DNA of 64,000 bases from Planctomycetaceae bacterium (lineage in GTDB: Bacteria; Planctomycetota; UBA1135; GCA-002686595), in NCBI GenBank assembly GCA_016125265.1, contig WGMC01000037.1:1-64000 (forward strand), given 5' to 3'. The notes under the pieces were generated by a model. The model searched no databases. It was given only the letters and a program-made list of their open reading frames with translations, and had not been told where the DNA came from. Each line of letters opens with the position of its first letter. Positions within the stretch are counted from its first letter, which is position 1. Shown here in pieces: positions 1 to 7,604 of the stretch. A program made the translations under genes and the position numbers.

Positions 1-19
1 CATGCCGTTGGCACGTTGC

Positions 20-345
20 GATGGAGCGGGCTTTCAGCCCTTGCAACGCTCTCCCGACGGACCTGGGGCGTTGCCCAAGGCTACGATCGGGCGCGCCGTT
101 GGCGCTCCAGAAGACTCCGCAACGCGCAGCGTCGTTGCAACCCCTTCGACGTACGGCCGTCCGAACGGGGCAAAGCCCCATCCGATAGTAGCCTGGGGCA
201 ACGCCCCAGGTTGCGTAGAGAGCGCAGGCAAGGGCTGAAGGCCCGCGCCATTGGCGGGGTCCCAATCGATGGGCCGGGCCTTCAGCCCGGCGTTGCACCA
301 TGCCGAAACCTGGGGCGTTGCCCCAGGCTACTATCGGTCGGGGCG
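20..345. repeat. mosaic of interspersed hairpin repeats
   Basis: This gene-free stretch is built from two short repeat families. Family 1 is a 29-bp unit at 62-90 (+), 182-210 (-) and 309-337 (+). Its core is CCTGGGGC-GTT-GCCCCAGG (8-bp stem, 3-nt loop), followed by GCTACTATCGG or a close variant. Family 2 is a GGGC-TTTCA-GCCC-like hairpin near 27-40, 232-248 and 275-291, also in both orientations. The pieces alternate and flip, as REP-type elements do. Short reading frames through them look like repeat translations rather than proteins. I see no gene, transposase or CRISPR spacer here. Confidence 0.8.
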
Positions 346-367
346 TTGCCCCGAGCGCGCAGCACGT

Positions 368-455
368 CAACGTCGGAGCGTGGTCCCGAGGCCGTTGCGC
401 ACCAACGTCGGCGCGTCGTCCCGAGGCCGTTGCGCTCCAACGTCGGCGCGTTGCC
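368..455. repeat. 35-bp tandem repeat, about 2.5 copies
   Basis: Units begin with CAACGTCGG at 368, 403 and 438, an exact 35-bp period. Each unit holds a CCCGAGGCCGTTGCGC segment, and the third is cut short at about 455. The units abut with no spacers, so this is a simple tandem array and not a CRISPR. It closes the intergenic repeat block just downstream of the flippase-like gene on the minus strand. Confidence 0.8.
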
Positions 456-490
456 CCTACGCGGGGTGGGCCGTTGGCGGCGTGGGTCGG

Positions 491-1483
491 TTAGCGCTTG
501 TGTCGCACGAAACCCAAGGCGAGGTGCGCGACGAGGCCGAACAGCACGACGTTCGCCAACTGCACGAGGTGCACCGCGAGGCCGCTCGCCAGGGCCAGGT
601 CCCGCGGCACGCCGAGCAGCTCGAAGCCGATGTTCCAACCCAGCTCCTGCGTGCCAAAACCCGCGAACCCGTTGATCGGCAACAGGTTGAAGAGCACGGC
701 CAAACTCGACCCGAAAACCGCCTCGCCGTACCCGACGGAATCGGGCAGCCCCACGCCCCGGGCCAGCACCGCGTAGAAGCCAAACACCAGAGCCCACTGC
801 CCCGCCGTGATCCCGAGGCAGGCGAGCTGCGTGCCCGGGCCGGAGGTGCCGCGCAGCGCGAGTCGCAGGCGCTCCAAGCGCACGACGACGGCCCGCCCGA
901 TCGCGTAGCGCGAAAGACGAAGTGCGCGCGACAAGAGGAGCGACGAACTGGAGAGCCAATGCGGCCGCATGCACAAACCGGCCAGCGCGATGGCGAGTAG
1001 TCCGAGCGGCAGAACGAGCGGCAGGAGCCGCGCCAGCTTCGTGTTGTCGCTGCCTAGCCAAGCGACCGCCCCCGCGACCCACGCGCACAGGACCGCGAGG
1101 TCGAACAGGCGCGAGACCAACAGCGACGCCAGCCCGGCGGAAGCGCTCACCCCCCCGTAGGTCTTGAGGTACAGAACGAGGGAGACCTCACCGGTTTTTG
1201 CCGGCAGGACGTAACTCGCCAAGTTGTGCGCCGCGGAGACGGCGAGCGTCACCGAAACACCGGGGCGTTGCTCGCGCGGAAGCAACAGCGCAAAACGCCA
1301 GGAACGCAAGCCGTAGATCCCCGCGTGCAGGAGCAGCGCGAGTGCGTAGGTCCTGCCGTCCAATCGCGCGAGCGCCGCGCGGAAGTCGGAGAGCCCCACA
1401 CCACCCCAGTGGGAGAGCAGCGCGAGCAAGAGCCCCGCTACCAATAGACTCAGGCAGAGCCTCAGGGCCGTGGACCGTTGCAC
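491..1483 (-). CDS. lysylphosphatidylglycerol synthase TM-region-like (UPF0104) membrane protein
   Basis: A 330-residue polytopic membrane protein starting at GTG (1483). Hydrophobic segments run through the whole chain, with an N-terminal anchor near residues 8-24. The stretch YVLPAKTGEVSLVLYLK near residue 90, followed by a conserved SRLFDL, is the hallmark of the LPG_synthase_TM/UPF0104 family. In MprF this domain flips aminoacylated lipids; stand-alone members are linked to lipid or glycan transport. No aminoacyl-transferase domain is attached, so the substrate is unknown. The gene lies 65 bp downstream of the VWA/HEAT gene on the same strand and could be cotranscribed with it. The family call is fairly sure; the role is inferred. 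Confidence 0.8.
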   Translation of the reverse strand: MQRSTALRLCLSLLVAGLLLALLSHWGGVGLSDFRAALARLDGRTYALALLLHAGIYGLRSWRFALLLPREQRPGVSVTLAVSAAHNLASYVLPAKTGEVSLVLYLKTYGGVSASAGLASLLVSRLFDLAVLCAWVAGAVAWLGSDNTKLARLLPLVLPLGLLAIALAGLCMRPHWLSSSSLLLSRALRLSRYAIGRAVVVRLERLRLALRGTSGPGTQLACLGITAGQWALVFGFYAVLARGVGLPDSVGYGEAVFGSSLAVLFNLLPINGFAGFGTQELGWNIGFELLGVPRDLALASGLAVHLVQLANVVLFGLVAHLALGFVRHKR

Positions 1484-1548
1484 CGTCGGTTTCCGAGGGA
1501 CTGCGCGCCGGCCCGCGGGCTGCCAGCGGCGGGGTCCCGCTCAGTCGA

Positions 1549-3774
1549 TCACGGGATGAAGACGTGGGTGCCGCCGGTGTCCTCGGACAACCAACGCAGG
1601 ATGGGCAGACTCTCGGCGATGGCGATGGTGTGGATGCGCACGTTGCGGCCCGCGTTCCAGCGCCGCACATGGTCCCGGATCAGCACGGGATCGTCCACTT
1701 TGCCGCCGGCGGGTTGGCCGTCGGACAGCACGAACAGCGTGTCGAGGGCCGGATCCTGGAAGGCGACTTCGATCGCCTCGTAGATGTTCGTGGCGCCGCC
1801 CGGCAAGAACTTGCCGACATGTGCGACCGCGGCCTCGACCTGGTCGGGTGTCGCGCGCACAAGCTCCTTTTGCCAGGGCCGTGCGCGTTCGGAGAACACC
1901 ACGATGTTGAACAGCGTTTCGGGGGTGAGCCCCTTCAGCGCGCGGATCAGCTCGCGTTTCGCGATGACGATGCGCTTCTCGCCGGTCTGCTCGGCGTAGC
2001 GCCCTCGTGTGTCCCACTCCATCGAGCCGGAGACGTCGATCACGAAGGTGATGCGCTCGGACTCGAGGCGCACGCCGAAGAACTGGGCCTCGGTGGAGAG
2101 CTCGAGCCGGCGCAGTTCCTCTTCCAGCGCGAGGGCCTCGAGTTCCTCCTCGGTGATCGGCACGAAGTCGGAGCCCTCGTCGGCGAACCAGCGCTGCCAG
2201 TTCTCCGCGTTGACGCCGAATCCCTGGCCGGTCAGGCGCCAGAGGAGTCGCCCCATCTCGATGCGCAGGCGACCCGTTTCCGCGGGAATCTGGCCCACGA
2301 TCAGCGCGACACTGCGCGGCACCCGCAGCTTCTCGAGTTCTTCCGCCGCGATCAGACGCAGGGACCACTCGGGCGACGCGAGCGCCGTTTCGAGGGCACC
2401 CATCGCCGCCTCGCCGCGCAGGTGGACCAGTTCGCGCAGCGCCAGGCCCGCGACACCGACGTCTTCACCCTTGGCCAGCTCTTCGAGGCGGGCGTGCCAA
2501 GCGGCGTCGTCCTTCGCCAGCGGCCGCTGCAACTCGAGCAGCGTCTCGAAGAGCACGCGCGATTCCGCCGGATCCTTGCTGCGGCCGAGCTGCTTCTCGA
2601 CTTCGTCGCGGGCGCCGGTGTCGCCGCGGTCGCCGAGGATCTGGGCGGCCAGAAGCCGCGTCTCCGGTTCCTTGTCGGACAGCAACTTGCGCAGTTGGCC
2701 CGCGAACTTCTCGTCCTGGTACTTCGCGAGGGACGCGAGCAGCATCCACTTCTCGTTGTCCTTCGCGCGCCCTAGGCGTTTGATCAACTTGCCGGCGAAG
2801 TCCTCGCTGGCGTACTCGGCAACCACGGGTCCGAGCGCGCGCCAGAGCGCCGTAGGCGCCTCGCGGTGGGCGCCCTCGTCGATCAGCAGTTCGAGCACCT
2901 CGTCGCCCTTGTCGGCGGCCATCACCCGCGCGGCGCGGGCGCGCACGACCGACGGATTGCGCCGGTCCGAGAACAGCCGCTCCGCAACTTCGGCGATGCC
3001 GGGCAGCTTGCGCCGCTGCATCTCGTCCAGCACGACCAGGCGGATCGAACCGTTGTCGTCCTTGCTGGCCTCGACGAGCTCTTCGTCGGTCAACTTCGGA
3101 GCGAGCGCCCGAAACGCCAGCGCGCGAATCGACTGCAGTTTGTGGGCCTGTTTCGCCGGCGGGGGCGCGTCCTCCTTCTCCTTCTTGGAGCGGCGTTTGT
3201 CCTCCTCCGGAGCCGGCTTGGGTTTCCACAGTTCGCGGTACCAGCCGTAGTCCTTCTCTCGGGGGGACTTGGTGTGCAGCTCCATGGCGAGCTCGCGCAG
3301 TTCGTCGTCGAGCGGCGCGTCGACGATCATGCCCACGTAGTCCATGGCCACACCGCCGGCCCGGGCCAGCGAGCGCAACGCGGCGCGCTGCAGCGCGGGC
3401 GACGTCTCGTCGCCAATGATGCCGTGCACGCGCTCGAACGCCTTGTGTTCCAGCTCCGGCACGCCGGCAAAGCCGCACAGCGCCTGGACCGCACGCTGGC
3501 GGGATCCGAGGGAGTTGAGGTGCTGCAGGTTTTCGAGGAGCGAGTCGAGGGCCCGGGGGTCCTTGGACTTGCCCATGGTCACGAGGTCCTCGGGCGGCGT
3601 CGCGTCCTTCAGCTTCTCGAACCGCGCGATCGCCTCTTCCAGCTTTCCGTCCTGGGGCCCGGGCTGGGCCGTCGAGCGCGGCGCTCCCACCCACAGCGGC
3701 GCCAGGAGGGCTGCCAGGAAGAGGGCGAGGGCGATCGGGTGGGCGGCGGGGCGTCGGGTCACGGTCATGGGCAT
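1549..3774 (-). CDS. secreted HEAT-repeat protein with C-terminal VWA domain
   Basis: 741 residues from the ATG at 3774; a longer in-frame reading exists, but the signal peptide (hydrophobic ALALFLAALLAPLWVG) begins just after this Met. The middle (about residues 50-520) is alpha-helical with HEAT-like repeats, including 'ETRLLAAQILGDRGD' and 'RALAFRALAP'. A Lys-rich linker lies near residue 180. The last 180 residues form a von Willebrand factor A domain with a complete MIDAS start (DVSGS), a Thr in GGATNIYEA and FVLSDGQPAGG. VWA domains bind metal-dependent protein partners, so an export-side scaffold or sensor is likely. The partner cannot be told from sequence. A divergent promoter region (3775-3925) separates it from the next gene. 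Confidence 0.88.
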   Translation of the reverse strand: MPMTVTRRPAAHPIALALFLAALLAPLWVGAPRSTAQPGPQDGKLEEAIARFEKLKDATPPEDLVTMGKSKDPRALDSLLENLQHLNSLGSRQRAVQALCGFAGVPELEHKAFERVHGIIGDETSPALQRAALRSLARAGGVAMDYVGMIVDAPLDDELRELAMELHTKSPREKDYGWYRELWKPKPAPEEDKRRSKKEKEDAPPPAKQAHKLQSIRALAFRALAPKLTDEELVEASKDDNGSIRLVVLDEMQRRKLPGIAEVAERLFSDRRNPSVVRARAARVMAADKGDEVLELLIDEGAHREAPTALWRALGPVVAEYASEDFAGKLIKRLGRAKDNEKWMLLASLAKYQDEKFAGQLRKLLSDKEPETRLLAAQILGDRGDTGARDEVEKQLGRSKDPAESRVLFETLLELQRPLAKDDAAWHARLEELAKGEDVGVAGLALRELVHLRGEAAMGALETALASPEWSLRLIAAEELEKLRVPRSVALIVGQIPAETGRLRIEMGRLLWRLTGQGFGVNAENWQRWFADEGSDFVPITEEELEALALEEELRRLELSTEAQFFGVRLESERITFVIDVSGSMEWDTRGRYAEQTGEKRIVIAKRELIRALKGLTPETLFNIVVFSERARPWQKELVRATPDQVEAAVAHVGKFLPGGATNIYEAIEVAFQDPALDTLFVLSDGQPAGGKVDDPVLIRDHVRRWNAGRNVRIHTIAIAESLPILRWLSEDTGGTHVFIP

Positions 3775-3925
3775 CGGGAGTTCGGGTCGAGGCTCGGGTA
3801 GGAGGGTACCAGCAGAGGGCCGCTCCGGGCCGTTCCGGCGGGCGGGACCGGCCCGCGGGCAGCCCTGGGGGCCGGGGCCGCCTGGGGTCGATGACCCACA
3901 CCCGACCCCTCGGAACCTCTCCAAC

Positions 3926-4408
3926 ATGGACCGCACACCCAGTCCTTCCCAACCCCCGATGCCCCCGCACACGTCCACGGACGACGGGCGCTCCGGGCGC
4001 AGCGACCCCCTCCCGGCCCGCCGCGCACGCACCCTGCTTCGCAAGCTGCGGGACCTGAACCTCTCGGCGGCGCGCATCGCGGTGCACCCGCGCCTGGCGG
4101 TCTCCATCGCCGGTTGCGCCAGCCTCGACCTGCCGGCGGAGACCGAACTGCGGTACCGGGTGCGCACACCTCTCTGCGAAGACGAGGAACTCGTCATCGC
4201 CCTCGAGGACGGCGGCCTGCGCCTCGCCCGCTGGGTCGCCGGCGGCGAGCAGCGGGTGAGCCGCGTCGTCACCCTCCTCGGCGGCTCCAGCGGCCCGGCC
4301 ACGGTCCCGGAGCTGGGCGCGCGCATGGATCCCGACACGGCCGGCGCCCGCGAAACCGAGCGCTTCCTGCGCCGCTTGGTGCGCGCGGTCTTTCCGCGCA
4401 ACGGTTGA
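3926..4408 (+). CDS. hypothetical protein, 160 aa
   Basis: The ATG at 3926 is chosen because the residues after it (Pro/Ser/Arg-rich, about 30 aa) lead straight into a folded-looking domain, and the upstream extension is antisense to the VWA gene. There is no signal peptide or membrane segment. The C-terminal 120 residues mix charged helices and short strands (for example RIAVHPRLAVSIAGCASLDL and LRLARWVAGGEQRVSRVV). I recognise no family. It is transcribed divergently from the VWA/HEAT gene and is followed 40 bp later by the next plus-strand gene. Confidence 0.6.
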   Translation: MDRTPSPSQPPMPPHTSTDDGRSGRSDPLPARRARTLLRKLRDLNLSAARIAVHPRLAVSIAGCASLDLPAETELRYRVRTPLCEDEELVIALEDGGLRLARWVAGGEQRVSRVVTLLGGSSGPATVPELGARMDPDTAGARETERFLRRLVRAVFPRNG

Positions 4409-4421
4409 GGGGCGGGGGTAG

Positions 4422-4437
4422 AGGCCCAATTGGGCCT
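4422..4437. promoter_or_regulatory. perfect 16-bp palindrome upstream of the 4449 gene
   Basis: AGGCCCAATTGGGCCT is a perfect dyad without a spacer. It sits 13 bp after the stop codon at 4406-4408 and ends 11 bp before the GTG start at 4449. A dimeric repressor site that overlaps the translation start region is one reading; a short terminator hairpin is the other, but there is no loop and no T-tract. The AATT centre stands out in such GC-rich DNA. Confidence 0.4.
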
Positions 4438-4448
4438 ATGCTCCCACT

Positions 4449-6179
4449 GTGAACACCGAACCGGGGAACGACGCGCGCGAAAGGGCGAGGGCTTGGCTCG
4501 TGGCCAACGGCCTTGCCGTGGAACTGCAGCGGGTCACCTGGTGGGAGTGCTGGATCCACGGCCCCGGGACCGATGCGGTCGGCCGGGGAGCGACTCCGGA
4601 AGCCGCGTTCGACGGTGCGCTTGCGGCGCTCTTGCCCAACCGCCTGGTCCGCGATTTGTTCGAGCGCGCGCTGGCCGCCCCCGGGGAGAGCTCCCGGCCG
4701 CAGGATGTAGAAAGTGCGGCGCCGCCGGTCGAGGAGTCCGTCGAGCGCCCGGCAAAACCTGCGCCCGAGTCGTTCGCGGCGCTGCCCGCCGTGCCCGCGG
4801 ACGCGCTGGAAGAGCTCGAGAGCCTCGAGGCCGAACTCGACGCCGCCGAGTTGGAGTTGCTGCTCGACGCGCCGGAGTCGATGCGCTGGCAGCTCGCGGC
4901 CCTGATGGGCACCGCGCGCGCGATCGAAGCACGGGCCGACCACCCGGTCGTGACCGCGCGTGTGCGCCGGATCGCCAAGCGCCTCGGAGTCTGGTCGCGG
5001 CTCGCCTGGCCGGGTTTTGTGCCCGTCCTGGCCCTCGACTGCACCCCCCAGGCCGCCGGCGATTGGTTGGGCGTCGCCGGTGCGGAGCGCTGGGACCACG
5101 TCGCCGCGGGCGCGCGGGCGCTGCTCGCGGCGGTGCCGGGGGACGGCGGCGGGTGGAGCGACGACGCCGCGCTCGAACCGCCGCCGCCAAACCCCGCCTG
5201 GAGCCTGGAGCGGGTGCTCAAACTGCTCGAGAAGCGCCTGGGGGCCGCCGAGCCGGGTTCCGACGAACTGCGCGAGGCCGCCAAACGCTGGCACGGCCAC
5301 GGGAACGCCATGACCGGCTTCGTGCGCGCCGCCCGGGAACTGCGCTGGTTGCGCCAGGTGGCGCCGGCGCCGCTCGAATGGGCGTCCGCCATGGGGCGCC
5401 TGCGCTGGTTGGCCCAGGAATGGCGCCTCGGGCCCGGAGAGGCCCTGTCGGTGGCCCTCGATCCGGCGTTTGCCCCCCGGCCGAACTGGGCGCACGAGCT
5501 GGGCCGCGACCCGCGCACGCTGGAGCGCGAGCGGCGCCGTCGCGAGGTGCTGCGGCTGCGGCCGTCCCGCGCGACGAACGACCGGGCGCTCCTGGACTGG
5601 TTCGCGCGGGCCGCCGAGGTCTTCGACGCGCCCGAACTGGCGCCCCACTGCGCCGAAGTCGCGCCGCGCATCCTCGCGCTCGACCCGACCGAGGTGTTCC
5701 CCGCCGGCAGCGCGCGCGAGCGTTTGAAGCGCGTGCAGCGACGCCTGGTGGAGCCGGTGCCCGCCGCCGCCGTCGCGACGCAGCCCGCGCTCGACCCGGA
5801 CGTCGAGCTGGAACCCGAACCGCCCGCGCCGACAGAGCCGGGCCCGGTCGAACGGGCGAAGGCCCGGGTCGCGGGCCGCCGCGCACTCGTCGTCGCCAAC
5901 CGCGAGGACCCGCACCTCTCGCGCCGCTACGCGGACGACCTGGGCCTCGCCGTCGACTGGTGCGACGCGAGCCAAGGGGCGCGCACCGTGGACGCCGCGT
6001 GCGAACGCATCGCCGCGCGCCAGTACGACCTCGTGCTCTTCCACACGGGCTTCCTCAGCCACTCGACCGACGGCAAGGTCAAACAGAGTTGCCGCGCCTC
6101 CGCGACACCCTACGTGCCCGTCTACAAGGGCCGCATCCTGGCGACCGCGCTGGCCCTTTTGTCCCACGCGCCGGCGTAG
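4449..6179 (+). CDS. uncharacterised protein with DUF2325-like C-terminal domain
   Basis: 576 residues from GTG 4449. I recognise no family for the first 470 residues. They hold an N-terminal patch of about 80 aa (WWECWIHGPGTDAVGRGATPEAA), a Pro/Glu-rich linker, and a long helical region rich in Trp-Arg pairs. The last about 100 residues look like DUF2325: a GRRALVVANRED strand, then LVLFHTGFLSHSTDGKVKQSC, then VPVYKGRILATALALL. This resembles the DUF2325 pattern of a strand ending in SHS-T, a K-x-K helix and a P-x-x-x-x-K-G turn. DUF2325 is a small Rossmann-like domain of unknown function. No membrane segment or signal peptide is visible, so it is probably cytoplasmic. Confidence 0.7.
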   Translation: MNTEPGNDARERARAWLVANGLAVELQRVTWWECWIHGPGTDAVGRGATPEAAFDGALAALLPNRLVRDLFERALAAPGESSRPQDVESAAPPVEESVERPAKPAPESFAALPAVPADALEELESLEAELDAAELELLLDAPESMRWQLAALMGTARAIEARADHPVVTARVRRIAKRLGVWSRLAWPGFVPVLALDCTPQAAGDWLGVAGAERWDHVAAGARALLAAVPGDGGGWSDDAALEPPPPNPAWSLERVLKLLEKRLGAAEPGSDELREAAKRWHGHGNAMTGFVRAARELRWLRQVAPAPLEWASAMGRLRWLAQEWRLGPGEALSVALDPAFAPRPNWAHELGRDPRTLERERRRREVLRLRPSRATNDRALLDWFARAAEVFDAPELAPHCAEVAPRILALDPTEVFPAGSARERLKRVQRRLVEPVPAAAVATQPALDPDVELEPEPPAPTEPGPVERAKARVAGRRALVVANREDPHLSRRYADDLGLAVDWCDASQGARTVDAACERIAARQYDLVLFHTGFLSHSTDGKVKQSCRASATPYVPVYKGRILATALALLSHAPA

Positions 6180-6196
6180 GCCCGCGCTGCTGTGAG

Positions 6197-6742
6197 TCAG
6201 CGCGCGCGCGCGAGGCGCTGTTCCAGGTACGCCAGTTCGTCGCGCAGTTCGTACAGCTCGGGGTGGCGCGCGTGCGGCAGCCAGTAGGTCACGGCGACGG
6301 GGGTGCGGGCCGATTCCTCGGGGTCCAGCACCACTTCGATGATCGCGTCCACGGGCACTTCGGGTGGCAGCGCCGTCGGTGCGCCGGCGGCGTAGCTGCG
6401 TTCGATGCCCTCGCCGCGCGCGCGTGTGTCGTCGAGCGCCGCACGCACCTCGCGCTCGTAGCGCTCGGTGAGGGCCACGCGGTGCGCTTCGAGCGCGGCG
6501 CTGTCGAGCTGGCCGTAGCGCACCTCGAAACGCTGTTCGAGCTCTCGCGCGCGCTCGCCGCCCCAGTCGGGCGCGAGTTCGATGCCCACACGTCCCTCCG
6601 GCGGCCGGGGCGGCCCGAGCCAGCGCGCGATGCGATCCCCCTGCCACCAAAAGAGCGCGGCAATCGCGACGAGGGCGCCAAGGAGGCGGCGGCCGACGGG
6701 CGACCGCAGGGGCCAGAGAAGTGCGCGCAGGAGGGTGAACAC
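6197..6742 (-). CDS. small single-pass membrane protein, function unknown
   Basis: 181 residues if started at GTG 6742, where the frame turns hydrophobic (MFTLLRALLWPLRSP). Upstream frame to 6922 is Arg/Pro-rich and looks non-coding. One clear membrane segment (LLGALVAIAALFWW) is followed by an exported domain of about 140 aa with charged helices and a C-terminal coiled-coil-like end (ELYELRDELAYLEQRLARAR). There is no recognisable family. It converges with the 4449 gene (17 bp between stops) and lies downstream of 6948-7577 on the same strand. The 205 bp between them (6743-6947) hold nothing I can identify. Confidence 0.6.
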   Translation of the reverse strand: MFTLLRALLWPLRSPVGRRLLGALVAIAALFWWQGDRIARWLGPPRPPEGRVGIELAPDWGGERARELEQRFEVRYGQLDSAALEAHRVALTERYEREVRAALDDTRARGEGIERSYAAGAPTALPPEVPVDAIIEVVLDPEESARTPVAVTYWLPHARHPELYELRDELAYLEQRLARAR

Positions 6743-6947
6743 GGCAAAGCCAACGGTAGCTGCGCTGGCCCGTCCGCACACGAGTCCCCTAAGCCGTGCG
6801 ACCGGCGCCGGGACTCGCGCCGGCCAACCAAGAGCGAGGCGCCGCGGCCCCAACTGGATGTCCAACGGAGGCGCGCGGCGCCCCTCCCGAGTGGAAGGGA
6901 CGCCGCGCGCCGCACGATCCAACGCCGTGGGGCGTGGACCGTCTCGA

Positions 6948-7577
6948 TCAGCGACCCACGCGCGGGGCGCGCAGGCCAGTCACGAGATCGCGTTCGTCGG
7001 GGGCGAAGCGCTCCACGGCGAAGGAAGCCTGCAGGTAGAGCTCGTAGGCGTCCTGCAGAACGAGGGGTTCCGCGGTGACCGCCTCGAGGGCGCTCTCGCC
7101 CACGCCGCGCACACCCAGGGCGTTCGCGCGGCTGAGTTCGCCGCGGGCCGATGCCGCCGTCACTTGCTCGGGCAGGGCCGGCGCGCCGAAGTAGATCGGC
7201 GCGTTGGCGAGGTCGACGGGCCCGGGAACGATGGCCACGATGTGGCCGGAGCGCTCGCCGACGTTGACCCGCTCCGCCGTTTCGTCGCCGACGTAGAGCA
7301 CGTGCTCGTAGGTCTGGCGCGGAACGAGGTTCTCGGGGTTCGTCTGGAGGACGAGCAGCACCCCTTGGGTGTAGCTCGGCTGCTCGGCGCGCCAGTAGTG
7401 CGTGTGCGGCTCGAGCAGGGTGAAGGGCGTGGCCTCGATCAGGCGGATGCCTTCGATCTGGGGCGTTTGCGACAGGGCCGGCAACTCGCCGTCCTGGGGC
7501 CGGGTCGTCAACGCGATCACGGCGCCGCCCACGGCGGCCACGAGGACGGCCGCAATCCAGTAGGAGATGGGTTTCAT
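6948..7577 (-). CDS. membrane-anchored exported protein, function unknown
   Basis: 209 residues starting MKPISYWIAAVLVAAVGGAVIAL, an N-terminal anchor or uncleaved signal. The rest is a beta-rich exported domain with the phrases LLVLQTNPENLVPRQTYEHVLYVGDETAERVNVGERSGHIVAIVPGPVDL. I do not recognise the family. The start lies 27 bp downstream of the stop of the secreted hydrolase gene on the same strand. The two are probably cotranscribed, so it may help in the envelope location or handling of that product. Confidence 0.68.
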   Translation of the reverse strand: MKPISYWIAAVLVAAVGGAVIALTTRPQDGELPALSQTPQIEGIRLIEATPFTLLEPHTHYWRAEQPSYTQGVLLVLQTNPENLVPRQTYEHVLYVGDETAERVNVGERSGHIVAIVPGPVDLANAPIYFGAPALPEQVTAASARGELSRANALGVRGVGESALEAVTAEPLVLQDAYELYLQASFAVERFAPDERDLVTGLRAPRVGR

Positions 7578-7604
7578 GGTGTTGGAGGGTGCGTGGGGTC
7601 GGGA

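Noticed and set aside
368-455. CRISPR array
   Set aside because: The 35-bp units touch each other without spacers and no cas gene is in the window.
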